NCBI RefSeq assembly: GCF_003721515.1
Contig: NZ_RJJD01000015.1
Coordinates: 100,258-164,257, forward strand
DNA length: 64,000 nt
Source: Rufibacter latericius
Lineage (GTDB): Bacteria; Bacteroidota; Bacteroidia; Cytophagales; Hymenobacteraceae
Direction of reading: 5' to 3'
Notes under the pieces: generated by a model
What the model saw: only the letters and a program-made list of their open reading frames with translations
The model's database searches: none
What the model was told of the DNA's origin: nothing
Translations under genes and position numbers: made by a program
Part shown: piece after piece, positions 9,409 through 17,182 of the stretch
How the letters are laid out: every line of letters starts with the position of its first letter
How positions within the stretch are numbered: position 1 is the stretch's first letter

Positions 9409-9447
9409 TGTTTTTGAGGTGTTTTTATAAAAACAAGCGAAAAACGG
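9409..9447. repeat. Gene-end palindrome, copy 2
   Basis: CTGTTTTTGAGGTGTTTTT with an imperfect complementary right arm ending AAAAACGGG. It lies 10 bases upstream of the fadA start, within the fad gene cluster. Confidence 0.6.
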
Positions 9448-9482
9448 GTTTCATTCCTTTTCTCATTCTTAACGTTCTCCCA

Positions 9483-9873
9483 CCTTTTGTCATCCTGAAA
9501 GGACCTTGTGGGCGAACTGTAATTTAGCTGGCTATGTACAAGAAACTCATTTTAGGGTTTACTGATTTTATCAACTCTACCTTTGCTTCTCGACCCATCA
9601 GCTTTATCTCCTTCTCTCTTTCAATGGCCTGCTCCACATTGGTGTAGCGTTCATAGTACAGCAGTTTGTAGCAGTAGAACTTGCCAGCAAAGGTCTCTGG
9701 CTTTCCGCGGTTATCCTTATGCTGTTGCAGGCGCACTTCCAAATCATTGGTGACTCCTGTATAGAGAACAGTCTTACTTGGGTTGCTGATGAGGTAGACA
9801 AAGTAGTTATGTTGTTTCATAGCTCCTGCTTGTCTAGTTCGCCCACAAGTTCCTTCCAGGATGACAAAAAAGG
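9483..9873. mobile_element. GIY-YIG cassette bounded by inverted repeats
   Basis: A 391-bp unit. The left border 9483-9518 and right border 9836-9873 are inverted copies of one sequence: CCTTTT, a 2-base gap, GTCATCCTG, then AAGGA and CTTGTGGGCGAACT, with 2 mismatches over 36 bases. They enclose only the GIY-YIG gene, 6 bases from the left border and 15 from the right. It splits an otherwise compact fadN-fadA-fadE unit. No target-site duplication is obvious. Recent insertion, or repeated mobilisation of this unit, is inferred. Confidence 0.75.
9524..9820 (-). CDS. Small GIY-YIG nuclease-fold protein
   Basis: 98 residues forming one GIY-YIG domain. The FVYL (7-10) and YTG (20-22) segments stand for the two name motifs. 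R30 and H34 follow, and the AIEREKEIK helix (65-73) carries the metal-binding Glu. Related stand-alone domains (UhbQ/UPF0213 type) are widespread and functionally obscure; they are single-domain nuclease candidates without a DNA-binding module. The gene sits inside precise inverted repeats, which suggests a role in mobilising its own cassette or in repair rather than in lipid metabolism. It is co-oriented with the fad genes. Confidence 0.9.
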   Translation of the reverse strand: MKQHNYFVYLISNPSKTVLYTGVTNDLEVRLQQHKDNRGKPETFAGKFYCYKLLYYERYTNVEQAIEREKEIKLMGREAKVELIKSVNPKMSFLYIAS

Positions 9874-9910
9874 ATAAAGATTACAAAAAGAGAGAAGCGG
9901 TTCTTCGCTC

Positions 9911-12313
9911 TTAATTCCGCAGTGGCTTACCCGTGGTCAAAATGCTCTTGATGCGTTCCAGCGTCTTGCGTTCGCCGCAGAGACTCAGGAAGGCTTCGCG
10001 CTCCAGGTCCAGCAGGTATTGCTCAGACACTTCTGATGGCATAGACAAATCACCGCCGCACATCACGTAGGCCAGTTTCTCAGAGATTTTGCGGTCATGG
10101 TCAGAGATGAACCCGGCCGCCTGCATGGCGTGGGCACCAGTGATGAACATGCCCAGGCCACCGCGGCCCTGTACCTTGATGTTGGTTTTAGGCGTTGGTT
10201 TGGTGTAACCGGCCTCGGCCAGGAGAATGGCTTCGGCTTTGGCTTCGGCCAGTTGACGGTTGGTGTTGAGGGTGATGCCATCGCCGTGGCGCATAAAACC
10301 TAAATCGTAGGCCTCGGCGGCGGAGGTGGATACTTTGGCCGTCCCGATGGTCATGAACACGTTGCGCAGAGCGTTGTACTCAGTGTCGCCTTCTTCGTAA
10401 GCGGCAGAGGTGCGCAGGGTCATTTCCTTTGTTCCGCCCCCGCCGGGAATCAAGCCTACGCCAAATTCAACCAGCCCAATGTACGTTTCTGCGGCCGCCT
10501 GCACTCTATCGGCGTGAAGGCAGAGTTCGCAGCCGCCACCCAGCGTCAGGCCATGCGGTGCTGCCACTACCGGAATAGCCGAGTAGCGCATGCGCATCAT
10601 GGTGTTCTGGAACTGCTTGATCATGAGATTGAGCTCATCGTACTCCTGGTCCAGGGCGTACATGAACACCAAGCCCAGGTTCGCTCCCGCAGAGAAGTTA
10701 GCAGCCTCGTTGCCTACAACCACTCCTCTGAAGCTCTGCTCCGCTAAGTCAATGCCTTTGTTCAGGCCCTGAATGATCTCGCTGCCAATAGCGTTCATTT
10801 TGGAATGAAACTCCACATTGAGAATACCATCACCGAGATCTATAATAGAGCAACCAGCGTTTTTCCAAACGACGTTGGTACCGCGCAGCACATCCAGCAG
10901 CACAAAATGCTCGGTGCCCGGAATCTGGCGGTAATCTTTGGTGAGCAGGTCATAGTACTGGCGCTGGTGGTTCTGGCTGCGGTAGAACGTTTCGTGGCCC
11001 GCTTCCAGCATGTGGTACACCCACTCTGCCGGTTTGTAGCCAGCTGCTTCCATGGCAGCCACGGTCTCCCGCACCCCTAAGGCATCCCAGGTCTCGAACG
11101 GTCCAAGCTCCCAACCAAAGCCGGCGCGCATGGCATCGTCAATGCGGTAGAGCTCGTCAGAGATTTCAGGAATGCGGTTGGTCACGTATTGGAACAGGCC
11201 GTAAGACGTCTCCCGGAAGAACTCACCGGCTTTGTCCTGGGCCTGGCTGAACGCTTTGAGGCGCTTGCGGAGGTCTTCAATAGGCTTCAGCATTTCCATG
11301 CTCTGGAACCGGACTTTCTGCTTAGGCCCGTATTCCATGGTTTTCAGGTCCAGCGTCAGGATTTCGGTGGCGCCTTCAGCGGTTTTAGTTTTCTTGTAGA
11401 AGCCTTGTCGCGTTTTATCGCCTAGCCAACTTTTCTCCAGCATCTGCTGGATGTAGCCCGGCAGTTGGAACAGGTCACGCTTTTCATCGGCTTCGCCGGT
11501 TTGGTACAAGCCTTGGGCAACTTTGGCTAGCGTATCCAGGCCCACCACGTCAGAAGTTCGGAAGGTGGCAGATTTAGGACGACCCACTACCGGACCCGTC
11601 AAACGGTCTACTTCGTCTACGTTCAGGCCCAGTTTCTCCATCACGTGCAGTACCTGCATGATGCCGTAGATACCTACCCGGTTCGCTATGAAGGCTGGGG
11701 TGTCTTTGGCCAGCACGGTGGTTTTACCCAGGTACAGGTCGCCGTAGTTTAAGAGGAAGTTGATGGTTTCGGGGTCCGTCTCCTCGGTGGGGATAATCTC
11801 CAGCAATTTGAGGTAGCGCGGCGGGTTGAAGAAGTGCGTTCCGCAGAAGTGTTTTCTGAAATCGTCTGAACGCCCCTCCAGCATAAGGTGGATGGGAATG
11901 CCTGAGGTATTGGAGGTAATAAGGGTGCCGGGCTTGCGGAACTGCTCCACGCGCTCAAACACGCTTTGCTTTATCTTCAGGTTTTCTACCACCACTTCAA
12001 TGGTCCAGTCACAGGTAGCAATGGCGGGTAGGTCATCATCAAAGTTCCCGGTCTGGATGAGGCGGGCATCGGTTTTTTTGTAGAGCGGCGCGGGGTTGGA
12101 GGTGATGGCGGTTTGCAGCGCTGTGTTCACAATGCGGTTGCGCACCAGCTTGTTTTCCAGGGTAAGGCCTTTGGCTTCTTCCTCGGGCAGCAACTCACGG
12201 GGCACCATGTCCAGCAGCAGCACCTGCACGCCAATATTGGCAAAGTGGCAGGCAATGCGCGAGCCCATAATGCCCGAGCCTAACACCGCCACCTTTTTAA
12301 TGATTCTCTTCAT
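9911..12313 (-). CDS. fadN: 3-hydroxyacyl-CoA dehydrogenase / enoyl-CoA hydratase fusion
   Basis: 800 residues in the FadN order: NAD-binding 3-hydroxyacyl-CoA dehydrogenase first (GSGIMGSRIACHFAN near the N-terminus), its C-terminal domains next, and a crotonase domain last (HGLTLGGGCELCLHAD, then GLIPGGGGTKEM). This is opposite to E. coli FadB, where the hydratase comes first. It catalyses the two middle steps of beta-oxidation on fatty acyl-CoA. It lies between the MarR gene upstream and the GIY-YIG cassette and fadA downstream, all on one strand. The start ATG at 12311-12313 fits because the NAD-binding fold begins a few residues later. Confidence 0.93.
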   Translation of the reverse strand: MKRIIKKVAVLGSGIMGSRIACHFANIGVQVLLLDMVPRELLPEEEAKGLTLENKLVRNRIVNTALQTAITSNPAPLYKKTDARLIQTGNFDDDLPAIATCDWTIEVVVENLKIKQSVFERVEQFRKPGTLITSNTSGIPIHLMLEGRSDDFRKHFCGTHFFNPPRYLKLLEIIPTEETDPETINFLLNYGDLYLGKTTVLAKDTPAFIANRVGIYGIMQVLHVMEKLGLNVDEVDRLTGPVVGRPKSATFRTSDVVGLDTLAKVAQGLYQTGEADEKRDLFQLPGYIQQMLEKSWLGDKTRQGFYKKTKTAEGATEILTLDLKTMEYGPKQKVRFQSMEMLKPIEDLRKRLKAFSQAQDKAGEFFRETSYGLFQYVTNRIPEISDELYRIDDAMRAGFGWELGPFETWDALGVRETVAAMEAAGYKPAEWVYHMLEAGHETFYRSQNHQRQYYDLLTKDYRQIPGTEHFVLLDVLRGTNVVWKNAGCSIIDLGDGILNVEFHSKMNAIGSEIIQGLNKGIDLAEQSFRGVVVGNEAANFSAGANLGLVFMYALDQEYDELNLMIKQFQNTMMRMRYSAIPVVAAPHGLTLGGGCELCLHADRVQAAAETYIGLVEFGVGLIPGGGGTKEMTLRTSAAYEEGDTEYNALRNVFMTIGTAKVSTSAAEAYDLGFMRHGDGITLNTNRQLAEAKAEAILLAEAGYTKPTPKTNIKVQGRGGLGMFITGAHAMQAAGFISDHDRKISEKLAYVMCGGDLSMPSEVSEQYLLDLEREAFLSLCGERKTLERIKSILTTGKPLRN

Positions 12314-12366
12314 AGTTACTCTGTTTTAGTATCAAGATGTGCGTAGCACGGATTTTCTTTTCATTA

Positions 12367-12405
12367 CCGTTTTGAGGCTTTTTGCAGAAAACTGCCCTTA
12401 AACCG
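12367..12405. repeat. Gene-end palindrome, copy 3
   Basis: CCGTTTTGAGGC pairs imperfectly with GCCCTTAAACCGG around TTTGCAGAAA. It lies in the 121-base gap between marR and fadN. Confidence 0.6.
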
Positions 12406-12434
12406 GCTAGGCCTTCGAGCCTAAACTTTAGGCA

Positions 12435-12869
12435 TCAAAACACTTTTTTAGACTCAATGATATTGTTGATTTGCCCCACCACTTGGAAGAACACCTGCAG
12501 TTGGCTTTCGGGAATCAGGTCACGCACTTTCTGGTTGAACTGCCGAACCGTTACCCGGCTTACCTCCCGCTTCTCCAGGCCCAGCTCAGTGAGCAGAATC
12601 CTGACAGAGCGTTTGTCCTGCTCATCGGCTACCTTGTAGATAAGGCCTTTCTCCTCCATGCTTTTCAGAATGCGGGTAAGGCTTCGGGCCTCTAATCCTA
12701 AAAGGGGTGCAATCTTGGTAGCAGGCGTACCTTTCTCAGGGTCAATGTTCAGCAGTACAAACCCAATGGACGTGGTGATGTCATTCTTCACCGCCTGGGT
12801 GTTGTACATGCGGGCGATGGCGTGCCAACATACCTTGATATTATAGTCAACCGTTTCGTTTGCTTTCAT
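12435..12869 (-). CDS. MarR-family transcriptional regulator
   Basis: 144 residues. The winged helix-turn-helix is visible at about 48-100: PATKIAPLLGLEARSLTRIL as helix-turn-helix, then a wing with DEQDKRSVRILLTELG. Terminal helices would form the dimer interface. It is the first gene of the leftward fad cluster, so an acyl-CoA or fatty-acid-responsive repressor of beta-oxidation is a reasonable inference. FadR of Bacillus, which controls the equivalent genes there, is instead a TetR protein. The ligand and operator are not shown by the sequence. Confidence 0.9.
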   Translation of the reverse strand: MKANETVDYNIKVCWHAIARMYNTQAVKNDITTSIGFVLLNIDPEKGTPATKIAPLLGLEARSLTRILKSMEEKGLIYKVADEQDKRSVRILLTELGLEKREVSRVTVRQFNQKVRDLIPESQLQVFFQVVGQINNIIESKKVF

Positions 12870-12889
12870 ATAGTGTATGTGTCTCTTAC

Positions 12890-12897
12890 CAAATTTA
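12890..12897 (-). promoter_or_regulatory. -7 box of the marR-fad unit
   Basis: TAAATTTG on the minus strand exactly fits TAnnTTTG and ends about 20 bases before the marR start codon. A good -33 TTG at normal spacing is not evident. Confidence 0.5.
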
Positions 12898-13053
12898 GAA
12901 AAAAATGTTATGCTTGCATACTATAAACAAATAATTTTTACAGACTCTTAACCTGGAGAACGCTTAGAGCAAATTTCAGCATTTGACAATAGCGTCTACT
13001 TCTCTTAATTGCCACTTTGCTAACAAAGCCTTCTGTTATACTCGCCTTCCCTA

Positions 13054-13099
13054 CTCCTGTTTTCAGGCTGATTTCTAAGAAACGAGGCTAAAGCAGGAG
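13054..13099. repeat. Gene-end palindrome, copy 4
   Basis: CTCCTGTTTTCAGGCTG with an imperfect right arm ending GCTAAAGCAGGAG. It lies in the 286-base gap upstream of marR, which otherwise shows only AT-rich DNA. Confidence 0.65.
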
Positions 13100-13155
13100 A
13101 CTTACACTTAACTCACTTCTTAGTCCGCAAAAACCTAGAAATGGGGAAATGCGTC

Positions 13156-13989
13156 TTATCCCGATTTCCTGTTTAGGTTATACTGCAGATTAATGCTTCC
13201 TATAAAGCCGCTCATCTTGGTTTTATAGTCATTGCCTGGATAGAAGACTTTTTGCCTGTTGGTTTCCTCTATAAAGTATGGCCTCTCCTGGCTTTTGATG
13301 ATTGGCAAAGAGTAACCAGCTTGAAGGTTCAGCTTGACATTATTCTTCTTCAAACTAAAACTGGCCACCGGCTCCAGGTTGACACCTTTAACGTTCTCGA
13401 AACCTCTATCTATCCTGACGTTTGTATTCCACACTTCTGCAAATTCATAGTTAGTATACCGGTTATAAGGTACGCGCAACAGCCCGCCAAACTCCACCTT
13501 TTCTTTTACTTTAATGTAATTGAGCTGAATAAACAGTTTCCAGTAATCTGCTTGGGTTGTGTTATAATCGTCATCCGAAGAAGGGGCGAACTTCGCATTA
13601 TCCACATAGAACTTTCCCACGCCCAGGTATACTTCGGCCACATTCTCAGGATTCTTACGAGGGAGCAAAAAACCCAGTCCGGCCCCGATGTTGTAATTCT
13701 TCCTTACGGTTCTGGACCCCGGGCCTAAGATATCAAAGCTTCTGGAGGAAATAGTGTTCAGGTACCCTGAAGCAAACACCGCCCAAGAACTGTTTAAAGC
13801 ATAAGAACTTGTAAGGCCGTACCCTCCTCTGTTTCCCGCATACCCCGCTGACAGATGAAGTTGGTTAGCTAGCGTATGCACGGGCAGCACGGCTGGCTCC
13901 GGGGTATAGTTTTCTACCTGCGCAAACCCGACCGAAGGCACCAGAATGCTGGTTAGCAGGACTAGGAATTTATTCCATTTCTTCAACAT
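13156..13989 (-). CDS. Outer-membrane beta-barrel-like protein of unknown function
   Basis: 277 residues with a signal peptide (1-23, ending GFAQ). The mature part alternates hydrophobic and polar residues with many Tyr/Asn turns: a Gly-rich SAGYAGNRGGYGL segment near 47-60, then repeated strands. This is the pattern of a small 8- to 12-strand outer-membrane barrel, and the chain ends in a strand followed by a short basic tail. I cannot assign a substrate. It sits between the fad cluster and the acyl-CoA ligase on the same strand, but with its own gaps and terminator, so a link to lipid use is only suggestive. Confidence 0.8.
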   Translation of the reverse strand: MLKKWNKFLVLLTSILVPSVGFAQVENYTPEPAVLPVHTLANQLHLSAGYAGNRGGYGLTSSYALNSSWAVFASGYLNTISSRSFDILGPGSRTVRKNYNIGAGLGFLLPRKNPENVAEVYLGVGKFYVDNAKFAPSSDDDYNTTQADYWKLFIQLNYIKVKEKVEFGGLLRVPYNRYTNYEFAEVWNTNVRIDRGFENVKGVNLEPVASFSLKKNNVKLNLQAGYSLPIIKSQERPYFIEETNRQKVFYPGNDYKTKMSGFIGSINLQYNLNRKSG

Positions 13990-14025
13990 AGAAGGCGCTG
14001 TCAGATACTGGGAAAGTTACACCTG

Positions 14026-14060
14026 ATTTTAGGCCGATTTACGGAAAACGCCCCCTAAAC
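14026..14060. repeat. Gene-end palindrome, copy 5
   Basis: ATTTTAGGCCGATTT pairs with AAAACGCCCCCTAAAC imperfectly. It abuts a terminator at 14062-14103. Confidence 0.55.
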
Positions 14061-14061
14061 G

Positions 14062-14103
14062 AAACAGAAGGGGAGACACAAATCTGTATCTCCCCTTCTG
14101 TTT
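14062..14103. terminator. Bidirectional terminator downstream of fadD-like gene
   Basis: AAACAGAAGGGGAGA and its exact reverse complement around a 12-base loop, 9 bases beyond the stop codon of the acyl-CoA ligase. Confidence 0.85.
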
Positions 14104-14112
14104 CTAAGTACC

Positions 14113-15879
14113 TTATGCGTTTCGGTACAGGCCTTCAATTAAGCTGCGGCAATTGTTGGTGATGACCTTGCGCTTGATGCTGAGTTTAGGGGTCATCTCG
14201 CCGGTCTCCACACTCCAGAGCTTAGGCAGTAGTACAAACTTTTTGATTTTCTCGTACTGAGCCAGGTGTTCGTTCGCTTTGTCAATCTCCTTCTGGAACT
14301 TGGCAATGATCTCAGGCTTTTTCACCATTTCCTCGTTATTGGTGTACGGAATGCTGTGGATTCTGCACCACTCCTGCAAGCCGTCAAAAGCAGGCACAAT
14401 GAGCGCACCCGGGAATTTTTCTCCTTCTCCCACCACCATCACCTGCTCTATCACGAGAGACTCCTTTAGTTTATTTTCAATCAGCTGCGGCGCGATGTAT
14501 TTTCCGCCGGAGGTTTTGAACATCTCTTTCTTGCGGTCGGTGATCTTGAGGAACTTGCCCTCTACCAGTTCACCTATGTCGCCGGTATGGAACCAACCGT
14601 CTGGGTCAATCACTTCGGCGGTGAGGTCCGGGCGTTTGTAGTAACCCACCATCACGCTCTCAGAACGGGTCAGAATCTCGCCATCCTCGGCAATTTTGAT
14701 TTCCACGTTGTTGATGGCTGGGCCAACGGTTCCTATGACATTGTTCTCGGGCTCATACCGGTTTACGGCAATTACCGGAGACGTTTCGGTAAGGCCGTAG
14801 CCTTCCATGATGCGGATGTTGGCTCCCCAGAACACGCGGGCTAACCGGGGTTGCAAGGCCGCTCCGCCAGAAACGATTACGCGTACGTTTCCGCCCAGCG
14901 CCTCCTGCCATTTAGAGAAGATGAGTTTACGGGCCACCTTCAATTGGGTATCATACAAGAAGCCCGGCGAAGTGCGGGTATCATATTTTTGCCCCAGGTT
15001 CAGCGCCCAGAAGAACAGGCCTTTTTTCACGCCGGTCAGCTCGCCGCCTTTGGCCACAATCTTATCGTATACTTTCTCCAGAAGGCGCGGCACGGTCACG
15101 AAGATGTGCGGTTTCACTTCTTTGAGATTATCACCTACTTTTTCAATACTCTCGGCAAAGTAGATTGATACGCCCACCGAGAAGTAAATGCAGGACACCA
15201 TGCGCTCGTAGATGTGGCAGAGCGGCAAAAAGCTTAAGGCGCGGTGCTCCTGGTTTACCGGAACAAAGGGCTTCACGTTGGTAAAATTACTTACCAGATT
15301 GTTATGCGACAGCATCACGCCTTTGGGCGCGCCGGTAGTACCCGAAGTATAAATGATGGAAAGCAGATCCGATGGTTTCACGTCTGCTTTGTAAGGCTCC
15401 AGCGTGGCCACATCTTCGCCCTCGGCGAGTTTCAGTAACTCAGACCAATGTTTGGCACCGGGCACGTGGTCAAAGGTGTAGATTTCCTGCACCCCTGGTA
15501 TGTCAGAAACAGCTTCTTTTACCTTATTATACAGGTCCTCAGTGGAAACCAGAACCAGTTTAGCCTCTGAGTCTTTCAGGATGTACCGGTAATCTTCTAC
15601 TGTGATGGTAGGGTACAAAGGCACGCTCACCGCACCGGTCTGCTGGATGCCGTAATCAGAAAAAGTCCACTCCGGGCGGTTCATGGAAATAAGCGCCACC
15701 TTGTCGTCTTTCCTGATCCCTGACTTGATCAAGGCCAGGCTCAACTTGTTGGCCGTATCCTGCAGTTGCTGGGTACTGTATTTCACCCACTCTCCATTGA
15801 TTTTGGCCGCCAGGCAGTCTGGTTGCGGAAACTGCTCTAACTGGTTGGTTAACAAATCAAAAACCCGGGTTACTTTCAT
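14113..15879 (-). CDS. Long-chain fatty acid-CoA ligase (AMP-forming)
   Basis: 588 residues from the chosen ATG; an in-frame start 14 codons upstream adds a basic, non-conserved extension and was not used. The adenylate-forming motifs are present: P-loop YTSGTTGAPKGVMLSHNN, GYGLTETSPV, GWFHTGDIGE and ITDRKKEMFKTSGGKYIAP with the catalytic Lys region near the C-terminus. It activates free fatty acids to acyl-CoA for beta-oxidation or lipid synthesis, so it complements the fadN-fadA-fadE genes nearby. It is likely a peripheral inner-membrane or cytosolic enzyme. Confidence 0.9.
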   Translation of the reverse strand: MKVTRVFDLLTNQLEQFPQPDCLAAKINGEWVKYSTQQLQDTANKLSLALIKSGIRKDDKVALISMNRPEWTFSDYGIQQTGAVSVPLYPTITVEDYRYILKDSEAKLVLVSTEDLYNKVKEAVSDIPGVQEIYTFDHVPGAKHWSELLKLAEGEDVATLEPYKADVKPSDLLSIIYTSGTTGAPKGVMLSHNNLVSNFTNVKPFVPVNQEHRALSFLPLCHIYERMVSCIYFSVGVSIYFAESIEKVGDNLKEVKPHIFVTVPRLLEKVYDKIVAKGGELTGVKKGLFFWALNLGQKYDTRTSPGFLYDTQLKVARKLIFSKWQEALGGNVRVIVSGGAALQPRLARVFWGANIRIMEGYGLTETSPVIAVNRYEPENNVIGTVGPAINNVEIKIAEDGEILTRSESVMVGYYKRPDLTAEVIDPDGWFHTGDIGELVEGKFLKITDRKKEMFKTSGGKYIAPQLIENKLKESLVIEQVMVVGEGEKFPGALIVPAFDGLQEWCRIHSIPYTNNEEMVKKPEIIAKFQKEIDKANEHLAQYEKIKKFVLLPKLWSVETGEMTPKLSIKRKVITNNCRSLIEGLYRNA

Positions 15880-16005
15880 AGAATTGCGCTTCTTAGTCGT
15901 TTGTTGGGTTAATATAATCAAAATAGGTTTAAAAAAAACAAAACCAGCCTGTACCTAAGCAACCGAATTGTTAAAAATGCTTCTACCAGATGGCTGATAA
16001 TTACT

Positions 16006-16013
16006 TAAATTTG
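16006..16013 (+). promoter_or_regulatory. -7 box upstream of the ureohydrolase-like gene
   Basis: TAAATTTG fits TAnnTTTG, 20 bases upstream of the start codon at 16034. No clear -33 element is seen. Confidence 0.45.
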
Positions 16014-16033
16014 ATTTTTGCCACACGCCTTAC

Positions 16034-17182
16034 ATGAACCTCTCCATCTTTTTTGAACCACTTCCCGAGGAACCCTTCGGGCAGGCAGACAAACCGAAAA
16101 CCGTTGGGGGCTACCTGGCCCCTTTCATCCACTCGTTTCCGGATTGGCGCTCCGCCGAGGTGGTCTTAATAGGCTTGCCAGAATACCGCGGCACCGCGGG
16201 CGCTACCGATTTCACCTACCAAGGCCCGAACAAAATTCGCCAGGAACTATACCGCCTCATGAAAGGAACCGGCTCCTGGCTGGTGGTGGACTTAGGTAAC
16301 CTGTTACCGGGCATTCACCTGGAAGACACCTACCTTCGTCTGAAAGAGGTAATTGAAATATTAGTAGACTCGGGCAAATTCCCTATTCTGCTGGGCGGTT
16401 CCCATGACCTTACCTACGGCCATTTTTTAGGGTACGAGCACCTGCCCAAAACAGTTAACCTGACCATTATAGACAGCCAGCTGGACATGGCTGCTGTAGA
16501 GGATTCCTCACCCGATGAGCACCACCTGCACCGCATCTTGCTGCATGACCCAAACTACCTATCTGGGCTCAGCCACATTGGGCACCAGGCCTACCTAACC
16601 GATGCCTCCACCCTGGCGGCCTTTGAGAAACTCCACTTTGAACTGTTCAGAGTGGGCCAGATTCGGCAACAGATGCAGGAAATGGAACCCATCATTCGGC
16701 AAGCCGATTTAATCAGTTTTGACATTTCGGCCATTAAACACCAGGATGCTCCCGGGCAGCAGATTGCCAATCCTTTCGGGCTTACCGGTGAAGAGGCCTG
16801 CCAACTCTGCTGGTACGCCGGGCAGAGCGACCAACTCAGTTCCCTGGGCTTCTACGGCTACCGCCCTGAGTTTGACCACCGTTCCCTAACCGCCACTACT
16901 TTGGCGACCATGGTATGGTACAGCATTGACGGTTTCTACCAACGCCAGGGCACCTTAGATTTCACCAGCAACCAGTTCCTGAAGTTCTCAGTGGGTTTTC
17001 ATGACAACCCCAACAAGATGTACTTCTTCAAAAACCGGCACACCGAGAAATGGTGGATGCAGGTAGACGACCTCTCCGGCATGCGCCCGCCTCTTTTCGT
17101 TCCCTGCAGCTACCAAGACTACCTCACCGCCGCAGATGGCGAAGTGCCCCACCGGTGGATTTTGATGCAAGGGAGGTTTTGA
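16034..17182 (+). CDS. Ureohydrolase (arginase/formimidoylglutamase) superfamily protein with altered metal site
   Basis: 382 residues. The arginase fold is recognisable from LLGGSHDLTYGH (119-130, metal ligand H124), the IIDSQLDM segment (145-152) and LISFDISAIKHQDAPG (226-241). In active ureohydrolases these are DAHxD and SxDxDxxD; here Q149 replaces the His and S232 replaces the second Asp, so two of the six usual manganese ligands are lost. I recall a Bacteroidota-wide subfamily with the same SFDIS.I pattern and a Trp-rich C-terminus, often labelled formimidoylglutamase. The label should be treated with caution: loss of activity or a different reaction is likely. No other histidine-degradation gene is nearby. 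Confidence 0.75.
   Translation: MNLSIFFEPLPEEPFGQADKPKTVGGYLAPFIHSFPDWRSAEVVLIGLPEYRGTAGATDFTYQGPNKIRQELYRLMKGTGSWLVVDLGNLLPGIHLEDTYLRLKEVIEILVDSGKFPILLGGSHDLTYGHFLGYEHLPKTVNLTIIDSQLDMAAVEDSSPDEHHLHRILLHDPNYLSGLSHIGHQAYLTDASTLAAFEKLHFELFRVGQIRQQMQEMEPIIRQADLISFDISAIKHQDAPGQQIANPFGLTGEEACQLCWYAGQSDQLSSLGFYGYRPEFDHRSLTATTLATMVWYSIDGFYQRQGTLDFTSNQFLKFSVGFHDNPNKMYFFKNRHTEKWWMQVDDLSGMRPPLFVPCSYQDYLTAADGEVPHRWILMQGRF

Noticed and set aside
9483-9873. Inverted repeats around the GIY-YIG gene as a simple transcription terminator
   Set aside because: The arms are 36-38 bases long and about 320 bases apart with a complete gene between, and lack a T-run at the expected place.
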